This document shows positions 52,233-60,617 of a DNA stretch of 64,000 bases, piece by piece. Made by a program: the position numbers and the translations under genes. The stretch spans positions 156,241 through 220,240 of the forward strand of contig CAZALE010000004.1 in assembly GCA_964486055.1 (NCBI GenBank), given 5' to 3'. The stretch's first letter is position 1; each line of letters begins with the position of its first letter. The notes beneath the pieces were generated by a model. The model saw nothing but the letters and a program-made list of their open reading frames with translations. It made no database searches and was not told where the DNA came from. This DNA comes from J014 sp964486055 (GTDB lineage Bacteria; Acidobacteriota; Blastocatellia; Pyrinomonadales; Pyrinomonadaceae).

Positions 52233-53537
52233 TCAGTAAAACTTATCAATATTTTTTAGGGAGCGAAGCAACTTAAAAGTTGAGTATATGATTAGTCCGA
52301 CAAGAAGTGATATCAGGAGATTGATTAACTCTCTTGAATCTATGGTAGTTAATAGAGCAATTATTAATACGATAGATAAAAGAGAGATCACGACGCCAAA
52401 TTTTAATTTGAACTGCGGCTCCGGAACATCTTTCCTTTGGCGGAGTATTATCAGCGAAACACAGGTGATAGCATACACTACCAACCTGGTAACCGTTGCC
52501 ATTGTGAGAGCAGAGAGGAAAGAAGATTGAATGGTTAGAATCAAGATAGGTAGTGAGGTTAATATTATCGATATGTAAGGAGTTTGAAATTTTTTATGAG
52601 TTTTTGCAAGAATGTCAGGTAGTGATTCATCTTCCTCAGCCATTGCAAATGGGAGTCTCGAAGCTGCCAAAAATCCACCGTTTAAATTACCGAGTATGGA
52701 GATTACTGCTCCCAGAGCTATGAAAAAACCTCCTGAGCTACCCATGAAAACAGAAGCAGCATCGGCAAGCGGTCGTTCAGAACTTGCTAATCCAGGAAAT
52801 GTACCTATCGCCACGAATTGTACTGATGTGAATATAAGAGTGCAGATTAAGAGTGAAGTAAGCAAAGCTCTAGGTAGATCTCTTTCGGGATTTTTCGTTT
52901 CTCCTGCTGGTATTGCTGCTGATTCAAATCCAACGTAAGCATAAAGTAAAAGTAAAATAGTAGCTGCCAATGCTTCATTAGTCGGTATTTGATCAAATGA
53001 GAAATTTTCCAATTTTACAAAGAAAAAACCGAATAATATGAAAAAGGCTAAAGGGAGTAATTTGCCTATTGTAAAAATATTGGTTATCCATACTGATTCC
53101 CGAATTCCTAGTATGTTAACCAAAGTGAGTAGAGAGACAATTGAAACTATCAAAAGAATCCTCGTACTGCCAACATTTATTCCTTGAACGAAAAAAGCAA
53201 GGTAAGCTAGGAGCAAATTACAATTCGCAGCGAATGTGGTCACACGCACCAACCAATAAAGCCAGCCGACTTCAAATGCAATCATGGGATTAAAAGCTTT
53301 TAGGGCATAAACATACATTCCGCCTGTTTGGCGAAATCTACTTGAAACTTCAGCAAAACATAGCACTATAAGGGCTATGAATACTGCACAAACTAGAAAT
53401 AATGGCAAACTCCAAGCAGAAGTTTTTTCGAAAGCTTTTGATGGGAGGCCAAAAATGCCGGCACCTATTATGGTGTTAATCGCTATGGAGACGAGACTCC
53501 AGAAGCCTATCTCTCGTCTCAACTTCTCCTGTTTCAT
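52233..53537 (-). CDS. APC-family amino acid permease
   Basis: A 434-residue transporter from the ATG at 53537, which overlaps the stop of the lipase gene (ATGA). The N-terminal motif is INTIIGAGIFGLPSKAF, typical of the amino acid-polyamine-organocation family, with about 12 helices. Substrate unknown. It is the last gene of the WS/DGAT-lipase-permease operon. Confidence 0.87.
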   Translation of the reverse strand: MKQEKLRREIGFWSLVSIAINTIIGAGIFGLPSKAFEKTSAWSLPLFLVCAVFIALIVLCFAEVSSRFRQTGGMYVYALKAFNPMIAFEVGWLYWLVRVTTFAANCNLLLAYLAFFVQGINVGSTRILLIVSIVSLLTLVNILGIRESVWITNIFTIGKLLPLAFFILFGFFFVKLENFSFDQIPTNEALAATILLLLYAYVGFESAAIPAGETKNPERDLPRALLTSLLICTLIFTSVQFVAIGTFPGLASSERPLADAASVFMGSSGGFFIALGAVISILGNLNGGFLAASRLPFAMAEEDESLPDILAKTHKKFQTPYISIILTSLPILILTIQSSFLSALTMATVTRLVVYAITCVSLIILRQRKDVPEPQFKLKFGVVISLLSIVLIIALLTTIDSRELINLLISLLVGLIIYSTFKLLRSLKNIDKFY

Positions 53538-54304
53538 CTGAACTCCGATAGCCAATAGGCGATCAACTTGTAGACTTGAAAGTTGTAGACCAAACCTATG
53601 TGTGTACCATTGACTTCAAAATTTTGCTTTGGATCTCTGGTTAAGCATGCTCTCCAATCCACTATCCCATCTGATTTTGTATAAATAGCCATCCTACGCA
53701 CTTTATCTGATGGAAATATCTCTAATGCCTTGACTGCAGGACAATTGCAATATCCCGTGTAACACTCTGGAAAAACGTTTTTGTCCTCCTTGGAAAAAAT
53801 TCTCTTCCGGATTTTCTCAGCGATCCTTATAATTTCAGGATGAGAGCGTACACCTCTGAATGGCGATGCTAGAGTAATTACAGACTCAATTAGCTCTGGA
53901 GCTTGAGCGGCGAGGGATCGAGAGAGCACTCCTCCTAAACTGTGTCCTATTAGATGAACTCTGCCTTTTGTATCCTCATGAGCTCTTTGCACAGTTTCTT
54001 TTAGTTTTGTCACGAGCTTGTTAACACAATCTGCATTCCATCCTATCCCGGAAAAGTAAGGTCTGTAACCTATGCGCGAGAGCCATAGATAAAGCTCATA
54101 TAAATAAAAATCGGAACCCAAAAATCCTGGTACAAGAATAACGGCAGCCCCATTTCCACTCGGAACACCAAGACCATAATAAACAGGTGATAGATGCAAT
54201 AAAATCCAATCCAGACCGACAAGGGATTCAAAGTATATGGGCAGGGAACTTTCCCTTATTTCCTTATCAAATCCATCTATCTGCTGAATTCCTCTGCTTA
54301 TCAT
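53534..54304 (-). CDS. Alpha/beta hydrolase (lipase/esterase)
   Basis: A 256-residue protein from the ATG at 54304, with GGAG 7 bases upstream. The nucleophile elbow is GHSLGGVLSR, the oxyanion region VILVPGFLGSD, and the likely His is in NGTHIGLV near the C terminus, with an Asp in KSDGIVDW. It fits triacylglycerol or ester hydrolases. No signal peptide is present, so it is cytoplasmic. It lies 13 bases after the WS/DGAT gene, which suggests storage-lipid turnover. Confidence 0.82.
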   Translation of the reverse strand: MISRGIQQIDGFDKEIRESSLPIYFESLVGLDWILLHLSPVYYGLGVPSGNGAAVILVPGFLGSDFYLYELYLWLSRIGYRPYFSGIGWNADCVNKLVTKLKETVQRAHEDTKGRVHLIGHSLGGVLSRSLAAQAPELIESVITLASPFRGVRSHPEIIRIAEKIRKRIFSKEDKNVFPECYTGYCNCPAVKALEIFPSDKVRRMAIYTKSDGIVDWRACLTRDPKQNFEVNGTHIGLVYNFQVYKLIAYWLSEFR

Positions 54305-54317
54305 CGACTCGCTCCAT

Positions 54318-55715
54318 TTACGAGATGAGCTGCTTGAACTCATCGAGCGTAGAATCCAAAATCTCTCGGAAACTTTCAACATCCGGCATTGCTTGCAAAT
54401 CGGAGGAAAGACCGAAATAAAGTTTTTTATCGTAACTCAAAATGGCACACCCCAATCCTAACCGATAGCCTATCGGCACATAAGGATATTGATCAATCAT
54501 CTTTCTACCTGCAAGATAAAGAGGCACTTGAGGTCCTGGAACGTTAGTGGCAACCATATTGAAAGGAGGGAAAGGTAAATCAGCAACAGCACCTATGGCA
54601 GCTTGTAACGCGGGTGGTATGCTTGCATATGCTGCTCCAAACATCATTAAAAGCTCGGCCAGGTGGGTTTGCTTCATCTTTGACATTTTTTGGTGTACAT
54701 AATTGAAGAGATCTCTTAAATCAGAGATGTCTAAGGGTATTTCTACGGGTAAAAATGATATTAGATTTCCTAGCGAGCCTCGCTCTTCTTTCTGCCTTAA
54801 ACTCACTGGAACCATGAACCGGACGGTTTTGCCTCCAACCGCATGGCCAGAGCGTTGAGTATAATTTGAGACTGCTTTAGCTAGAACCGTTAGGACTACA
54901 TCATTCACCGTACCACCAAGATGATCTCGGATTTTCCTGGCTTCCGTAAACGAAAACTCGGTCCAATCAACCAACCTCTCACCAGAGCATGCACGATTAA
55001 AGGGAAGAATAGACGGAGGCGCCGTCAGAGCTGGGATTAGATCTACAATATCGGGCAAAGATCTAAGATTTTCCGGCTTGGCAAACGTAGACGCTAAATA
55101 TAAAACACCACCTTGAAGCGCCATTAAATTTTTCAGAGATTCCTCGATTGTACCGAAAAGTAACTCTATAATTTTCTCCTCCGGAGTTTTTTTATCCTGA
55201 ACGGCAAGCGGTATGATTTTGGGTTTTTCTGCATTGGGTGTTATGTCGAAGATTACCTTCATCAGATCAACCCCAGAAATTCCATCAGCCATGCAATGAT
55301 GAACCTTTGCAATCATTGCAGATTTGTTATTCTCAAAATCTTCAACTAAGTACAACTCCCAGAGAGGTTTGGTTCTATCCATTAGTTCAGACATTATCTC
55401 GCCCGCCAGCTTCCGCAGATCTTCTCTACCGAAGCGTCCTTTCTGCTTTACCCTGAAAATATGTTTTTTTATGTCGAAATTTGAATCATACTCCCAGAAA
55501 GGATGAGAAATATTGAATGGGTCAGGAGCCAAACGTTGTAGGTATCGAGGAATAAGTGGGAGTCGCTCTTGTATGTGATTGACTAAATCTCTGTATGTTA
55601 ATTTGGGTTCAAAAATGCACACAGCCCCGATATTCATCGGGCATTCCCTGCGTTCTAGATAAAGAAATGCTGCATCAAGCGAGGAAAGTCTTGTTTTCAG
55701 ATTTTTTACCATCAT
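54318..55715 (-). CDS. Wax ester synthase/diacylglycerol acyltransferase (WS/DGAT)
   Basis: A 465-residue WS/DGAT. The catalytic motif HHCMADG is at residues 139-145, and the LSSLDAAFLYLERRECPMNIG N-terminal pattern is typical. The C-terminal region contains NVPGPQVPLYLAGR, as in DUF1298. It joins acyl-CoA to alcohol or diacylglycerol to make wax esters or triacylglycerol. It is first in the operon with a lipase and an APC permease. Two direct repeats at 55733-55786 lie upstream. Confidence 0.93.
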   Translation of the reverse strand: MMVKNLKTRLSSLDAAFLYLERRECPMNIGAVCIFEPKLTYRDLVNHIQERLPLIPRYLQRLAPDPFNISHPFWEYDSNFDIKKHIFRVKQKGRFGREDLRKLAGEIMSELMDRTKPLWELYLVEDFENNKSAMIAKVHHCMADGISGVDLMKVIFDITPNAEKPKIIPLAVQDKKTPEEKIIELLFGTIEESLKNLMALQGGVLYLASTFAKPENLRSLPDIVDLIPALTAPPSILPFNRACSGERLVDWTEFSFTEARKIRDHLGGTVNDVVLTVLAKAVSNYTQRSGHAVGGKTVRFMVPVSLRQKEERGSLGNLISFLPVEIPLDISDLRDLFNYVHQKMSKMKQTHLAELLMMFGAAYASIPPALQAAIGAVADLPFPPFNMVATNVPGPQVPLYLAGRKMIDQYPYVPIGYRLGLGCAILSYDKKLYFGLSSDLQAMPDVESFREILDSTLDEFKQLIS

Positions 55716-55732
55716 TTACTTAAATCTCACCG

Positions 55733-55786
55733 GCTTGCACTAGAGAAGCTTTGTAAACCCGCTTGCATCAAAGAAGCCTTGTAAAC
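55733..55786. repeat. Imperfect direct repeats upstream of WS/DGAT
   Basis: Two 26-base copies (55733-55758 and 55761-55786) share 22 of 26 bases, with a 28-base period; each begins GCTTGCA and ends TTGTAAAC. They lie 18-71 bases upstream of the start codon, where a regulator site would be expected. Confidence 0.75.
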
Positions 55787-55868
55787 ATGATAAACTCGGC
55801 ACCTCTTGACGCGATTATCAGCGAGTTACTTCGTCTTCTTTAGCAATGAAAATGCCTTCCTGCTCATC

Positions 55869-56426
55869 TCAAAACGTTTCGTTAAACCCTCTGATGTCGT
55901 ATGACATGGCGACCAAATCATGTGTGTGATCTTTTAGGTCAATCACATAGTCTCCAAGGAGCGCTTCTATTCTAAAGCCCATCCTTTCAAAGACGGCTAT
56001 GGCGCTTTTCTGCTCTGCTGCCATTCTCGCAACAATTTTCATGAGTCCAGATGATTTAGCCTTCACAAATATCTCATTGGCTAAAAGGCTTCCAATACCT
56101 CTGCCGCGGAAACTCGGTGAGACTAGCAAAATAATTTCTCCTAGATGTCTGGTCCAAATTTGCTCTGTCCTTAGCAAAGTCCCATGCCCAACTATTTTTC
56201 CGTCAACTTCAGCTAAGATCGTGTCCCAAAGCCCTGACTTTACCCATCTGATCCAACTCTCGACAACATTTTCCTTTGTAATGTCGAATGAAAGAAACAG
56301 TAGATCTTCCTCAGGTAAAGCACGAGCAAACTCTAAAATGTTTTCTTTATCGTTGTCAGCGATGCGGCGTAAGGTCAAAGAGCCGCCTGCAACTTGAATG
56401 GTGCGTGGATAGACAATATCACTCAT
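55869..56426 (-). CDS. GNAT-family acetyltransferase
   Basis: A 185-residue N-acetyltransferase. The acetyl-CoA loop reads VSPSFRGRGIGSLLANE, followed by a C-terminal helix and strand (AVFERMGFRIEALL). Length and motif are ordinary. The substrate cannot be assigned. It lies 23 bases after the inositol monophosphatase gene. Confidence 0.85.
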   Translation of the reverse strand: MSDIVYPRTIQVAGGSLTLRRIADNDKENILEFARALPEEDLLFLSFDITKENVVESWIRWVKSGLWDTILAEVDGKIVGHGTLLRTEQIWTRHLGEIILLVSPSFRGRGIGSLLANEIFVKAKSSGLMKIVARMAAEQKSAIAVFERMGFRIEALLGDYVIDLKDHTHDLVAMSYDIRGFNETF

Positions 56427-56449
56427 GGTTGAATTCAGCTTGGAAAAGT

Positions 56450-57241
56450 TTAGCTTGAGTAAACAGATAAATGCAAATCAGCAAGTGCCTGAATCATTTC
56501 GTCATGGATCAATCCATTAGTAGCTAGTATGGGAGACTTGTAAATGTTAAAGGACGAGCCATCGTAATGAGTCACCATACCACCGGCCTCACTCACAAGC
56601 AGAAAGCCAGCTGCAACATCCCAGGGGTTAAGACCCTCTTCCCAAAATCCGTCAAATCGCCCACATGCAACATAGGCTAAATCAATCGCCGCAGAACCGT
56701 CCCGTCTTACCCCTCTAGCCCTAAATAGAAGCTTCAAAAGATTCTTCACTACGCTTTCTCGCTTAGCAAAATCATATGGGAAACCCGTAACAATTAGGGA
56801 ATCAGAGAGATTTTCTGTCCTAGATACAGAGATTTTTTTACCGTTAAGTGTTGCTCCCTGCCCTCTCTCTGCAGCAAATATTTCATCTCTTGTCGGATCA
56901 TAGGTTACTCCAATCACTATCTCACCTTTATGCTCTAATGCTATCGTTACTGCAAAGCAAGGATACCCATGGGCAAAATTAGTCGTCCCATCCAATGGAT
57001 CGATTATCCATTTCCAAAGACGATCTCCATCTGTGGCTACATTCTCACCGGATTCTTCAGCCAAAATTACATGTTTGGGGTAATGAGTTTTTATACGTTC
57101 AACTATCAGCTTCTCTGAGGCTAGATCTGCCTCTGTCACGAGGTTTATATCACCCTTCTTTGAAACATCTAGCTTCTTTCCGAATTTTTCTAATAGCACT
57201 TTTCCGGCAGATACTGCCGTCTCAATAGCAAAATTTATCAT
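56450..57241 (-). CDS. Inositol monophosphatase family protein
   Basis: A 263-residue member of the inositol monophosphatase family. The metal motifs are EESGE (about residues 62-66) and IDPLDGTTNFAHGYP, followed by NPWDVAAGFLLVSEAGG. It hydrolyses a phosphorylated sugar alcohol or similar metabolite in the cytoplasm. Its start overlaps the stop of the esterase gene (ATGA). The GNAT gene follows after 23 bases. Confidence 0.92.
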   Translation of the reverse strand: MINFAIETAVSAGKVLLEKFGKKLDVSKKGDINLVTEADLASEKLIVERIKTHYPKHVILAEESGENVATDGDRLWKWIIDPLDGTTNFAHGYPCFAVTIALEHKGEIVIGVTYDPTRDEIFAAERGQGATLNGKKISVSRTENLSDSLIVTGFPYDFAKRESVVKNLLKLLFRARGVRRDGSAAIDLAYVACGRFDGFWEEGLNPWDVAAGFLLVSEAGGMVTHYDGSSFNIYKSPILATNGLIHDEMIQALADLHLSVYSS

Positions 57242-58125
57242 TTCGTTTTTTCCTGCTCTTTCAAAAGTTTTTCAGCTAATCTTAAAAAATCAAAAATCTG
57301 CGAATCCCAATAAGTCCATGTATGAGCGCCAGGAAGATGCCTATATTCATGCTTGACTTTCTTCTCAACCAGAAGCGTCATGAACTCTTGATTTTCTCTG
57401 AATAAAAAATCTTCTGTTCCGCAGTCCAGATAAATAAACGGTAATTGACTTAACTGATCACTTGAAAGCCCGCGGAGAATTGCAAAAATATCATTGTTCC
57501 TACGAACAGGGCTTTCTGAATCACCGAAAGCTCGTTTTACGGTCTCAGCTATCCATCCATACATCTTGTCGGTATCGGCAGTTGCTATGCCTAAAGCACC
57601 ACTAAAAGATCCTACAAAACCGAATTTTTCGGGATACTTTAAACCAAATTTTATAGCGCCATATCCTCCCATTGAAAGTCCCGCTATGATTCTATGTTTT
57701 CTATCACTCAACGTTCGAAATTTTTTATCGATCTCCGGTATTAGTTCTTTTACTATGTAGGTTTCGTAAAAAGCTCTCGGTTGTGTTCCGGTATCAACAT
57801 ACCAACCGTTCTCTCCCTCTACCATTACAATTAAAAAATTATGCTCAGTTGCGTATTGAAGTAAATTGGTTTTTTCAGTCCAATTTTTATAATTACCTGA
57901 GAGTCCATGAAGCAGATAAATCACGGAATATCGTTTTTCATTAGATTTAAAATAATCCGTAGGATAAACAACACGGTATGGCATCACGCGCCCCATTAAT
58001 TCACTCTGAAGCTTAAAATCCTCAAATTTAGCTTGTGGGATTTGCCCAAAAGCCCATGCCGAAAATAAAAAAACGAATTTGATGAGCAAAAATCTCTTAA
58101 CTTTCATCCTGAATCGTACCATCAT
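57238..58125 (-). CDS. Secreted esterase of the EstA/S-formylglutathione hydrolase-like group
   Basis: A 295-residue protein with an N-terminal signal segment (cleavage near AFGQ). Starts at 58125 or 58107 are both possible. The nucleophile motif is GLSMGGYGAI; the likely acid is Asp in CGTEDFLF and the His in PGAHTW. It resembles the acyl esterases that include the mycobacterial antigen 85-like group. Its stop overlaps the next gene by four bases. Confidence 0.86.
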   Translation of the reverse strand: MMVRFRMKVKRFLLIKFVFLFSAWAFGQIPQAKFEDFKLQSELMGRVMPYRVVYPTDYFKSNEKRYSVIYLLHGLSGNYKNWTEKTNLLQYATEHNFLIVMVEGENGWYVDTGTQPRAFYETYIVKELIPEIDKKFRTLSDRKHRIIAGLSMGGYGAIKFGLKYPEKFGFVGSFSGALGIATADTDKMYGWIAETVKRAFGDSESPVRRNNDIFAILRGLSSDQLSQLPFIYLDCGTEDFLFRENQEFMTLLVEKKVKHEYRHLPGAHTWTYWDSQIFDFLRLAEKLLKEQEKTK

Positions 58126-58261
58126 GAGTTCGTTTTAAAACGTCCACCAAAAAATTCTGTGCTTTCTCCTAAATAAGTTTATTCTAAAGCCTCGGCGAAT
58201 TCTATAAAATCCTCAAGGATTTTTGAGAAGTTTTTACAGTTCAGTTATTTTTATGGGTCTT

Positions 58262-59188
58262 TTAGGAATTAGGTTGCTGATTATTCTCTATGCTACGAAG
58301 TCTTTGACGAGCCTTCTTGGCTCTTCTTACAGTTTTGTATCGAAGATTTGATTCAGCCCAATCTTTAACTTGTTTAAGGGGATGCCACTCAAATTTTTCA
58401 AGAGGGAGCACCTCACTAGAAGCATTATGCAGCTTCATAGTCGCAATCGCGACGATGAAAATTACTAGGTTAAATATGATGCCAACAGAGATGACAAGCC
58501 AACCAGGCGCCAAACCCACAGATGAACGCTCTAGAAAAACTTCTATCGGATCAATCCTGGGATCATTGTATGCGATGGGATAGGGATGCAAGTAAATTTT
58601 TAATGTCCAACTTAGTGCCAATAGGACAAAGATCCATATGTAGTTTCTACGGAGCCTTCTACCGATGGCTTCCCATTCGCTAATGGTAAAGTGCGGAGAT
58701 AGCAAATCAGCCGATAGATGATCCGCCCATTCTCTATCTGGCGGTATGGCTTGATTTGAAAGCATTGGAGCAAAATATCCTGTTTCTAGGATTCTTACCC
58801 GATTTGCCCAAACTTCGTAGTATCTGTAGCGTCGGGCTTCCATGAGCATGAATATTGCAACGAGGATCGTATTTATTGGTATTACGAAGTGGGGATTATC
58901 CGGTGAACTAAATACGAAGGAAAGAGTCGCACCTGTCGTAATTACGGCCCAGTTTGTGGTTGTATCTAATCGTGTCCGCCAAACGTTAGAGCGTTGAATT
59001 TCGCCTCTATAAAAATGAACCATCGCCGTATTGAACTCAGATGGCGATAGCTTCTGAACTATTTTTGTAGGTTGTAACTTTGATTTACTGCTTCTGAGCC
59101 TGACCTCTTCTGCTAGGGATCGAATTGAAGGACTAGTTTGACTTATATGCAGCTCTTCGTCGTCCGGGAATTCTATATCTTCTTTCAT
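58262..59188 (-). CDS. DUF2270 membrane protein
   Basis: A 308-residue protein with four predicted helices (about residues 77-95, 98-115, 185-205 and 235-258). The DUF2270 signature is visible as FYRGEIQRSNVWRTRLDTTTNW. Function unknown. The basic C-terminal tail is likely cytoplasmic. It has no close partner, with gaps over 100 bases on each side. Confidence 0.87.
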   Translation of the reverse strand: MKEDIEFPDDEELHISQTSPSIRSLAEEVRLRSSKSKLQPTKIVQKLSPSEFNTAMVHFYRGEIQRSNVWRTRLDTTTNWAVITTGATLSFVFSSPDNPHFVIPINTILVAIFMLMEARRYRYYEVWANRVRILETGYFAPMLSNQAIPPDREWADHLSADLLSPHFTISEWEAIGRRLRRNYIWIFVLLALSWTLKIYLHPYPIAYNDPRIDPIEVFLERSSVGLAPGWLVISVGIIFNLVIFIVAIATMKLHNASSEVLPLEKFEWHPLKQVKDWAESNLRYKTVRRAKKARQRLRSIENNQQPNS

Positions 59189-59308
59189 TTTTCAACCTCT
59201 CACCGTCCTTTAGTTTATCACTTAATCATGCCCTCTCAAAGATTTTTATCAAGTTTTTTTGTTGAAATGCGTCCGGATATCGTTTACCGAAAAATCATCA
59301 AGACGAGG

Positions 59309-60607
59309 TTATCCTTGAGCGCTAAAGATCACTCGATGCCACCTCAAAAAACTTCTGACACTCTGCGCTGTGTCTATCATCTCTTTTACATACCCAGTCT
59401 GAAAGTAGATAATTCTTTGATCAAACCATATCAGCTTGATTATTGGATTATACGAGACCAACTCTTCCTCTTTAGGTAATGGCTTTACTCCAGAATTATT
59501 GTCGCCGTAACCGCTCTCTTCATTAGAGATTTTTTCCTTCAGCTGAGCCTCGTATTTTTCTGAAGCAAGTAGTAAGTGATTTTTTAATGGGATTGAGGCT
59601 TGCGTTGGATTATCACCGAAAGCATCGTATATGCGAACCTCTGTATCGAAAGCTGCAGCAACTTTGGATGAATCCGGGGACCATACAGGTAGCACTTTTG
59701 TTTTGCGATCATCTAAAAGCCTTACTCGACCATTTCTCTCTATGATCCTAGGTCTTCCCGAGGGAATAAATATCTCAGCTTTCCTCTGCGCTTCTAGCCG
59801 CTCCAGTTCCCACTCCCTCCAAGTTAAAGCCAGTGCTAAGATCGCCTCACTGTTAGGAGACCATGCTATGTAAAAATGTATTAGCCCTTCATTTTGAGTA
59901 AGTGGTTTGAGATTGTTTCCGTCACTATCACAAATGTAAACTTGCTCAGTGCGAAAAACTGGTGTAGGTTCTGCAGGATTCTGAGGAATTGAGCTTGAGA
60001 CAGTATTTGCACCAGAGAGGCTTGTATCAGGGGGATTACCTTCGGCTTGATTAACTGCGTTACTAATTTCAGGTGCCGGAACTACCTTTTGCTCGATCTG
60101 ATCGGACGCGGTAAATAATCGAGCCGTCCCAGTAAAAGCAATGTTCTTAGAATCTGGCGACCAGGCAACTGTATCCGGAAAATACACGACCGCTAGACCA
60201 TCAGGCGTTATTGTTTTCAATAAACTCCCGTCGGAAGAATATAAGTCTAATCTGTACTGCTTTTCTGCATCTTGCGGGCGATGATATAAAGCTAAAACGC
60301 GTCTTCCATCAGGCGAAACAAAAGTTTCATCCAAGACTTCTTGTGGCCTGTTTCTTTCAAAGTCCTCTTTTACAGCTGGGAAAAACTGTTCTGCTTGCCC
60401 AAGCTTAGCACTAGATTTTCTTTCCTGCAACTTATCATCACCAATTGAAGGAGCAGGAACATCTGCCTCAAATCTAAAGCCAAGCTTTACGGCAGGAACG
60501 TTTTGTAAAAGGCTCGTTTTAGAGTAGTCTCGCTCCTGCTGAGTCCTTTGACACGCGCTTGGTAAGAAAATTATAAGTAAAGTGAGAAAGAGCTTTCCTC
60601 TAATCAT
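59309..60607 (-). CDS. Probable lipoprotein with TolB-like propeller repeats
   Basis: A 432-residue exported protein. The N-terminal segment ends in LPSAC, an imperfect lipobox. Three WD40-like/PD40 repeats are visible: SPDGRRVLAL, AWSPDSKNIAF and VWSPDSSKVAA. A linker rich in Pro and Ser lies in the middle. It lies 10 bases after the M61 peptidase gene and is probably co-transcribed with it. TolB-like propellers often serve in protein interactions. Confidence 0.78.
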   Translation of the reverse strand: MIRGKLFLTLLIIFLPSACQRTQQERDYSKTSLLQNVPAVKLGFRFEADVPAPSIGDDKLQERKSSAKLGQAEQFFPAVKEDFERNRPQEVLDETFVSPDGRRVLALYHRPQDAEKQYRLDLYSSDGSLLKTITPDGLAVVYFPDTVAWSPDSKNIAFTGTARLFTASDQIEQKVVPAPEISNAVNQAEGNPPDTSLSGANTVSSSIPQNPAEPTPVFRTEQVYICDSDGNNLKPLTQNEGLIHFYIAWSPNSEAILALALTWREWELERLEAQRKAEIFIPSGRPRIIERNGRVRLLDDRKTKVLPVWSPDSSKVAAAFDTEVRIYDAFGDNPTQASIPLKNHLLLASEKYEAQLKEKISNEESGYGDNNSGVKPLPKEEELVSYNPIIKLIWFDQRIIYFQTGYVKEMIDTAQSVRSFLRWHRVIFSAQG

Positions 60608-60617
60608 TACACAAAAG

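Noticed and set aside
55999..56397. 132-codon plus-strand frame opposite the GNAT gene
   Set aside because: Antisense shadow of a gene with a clear acetyl-CoA loop; composition is not protein-like.
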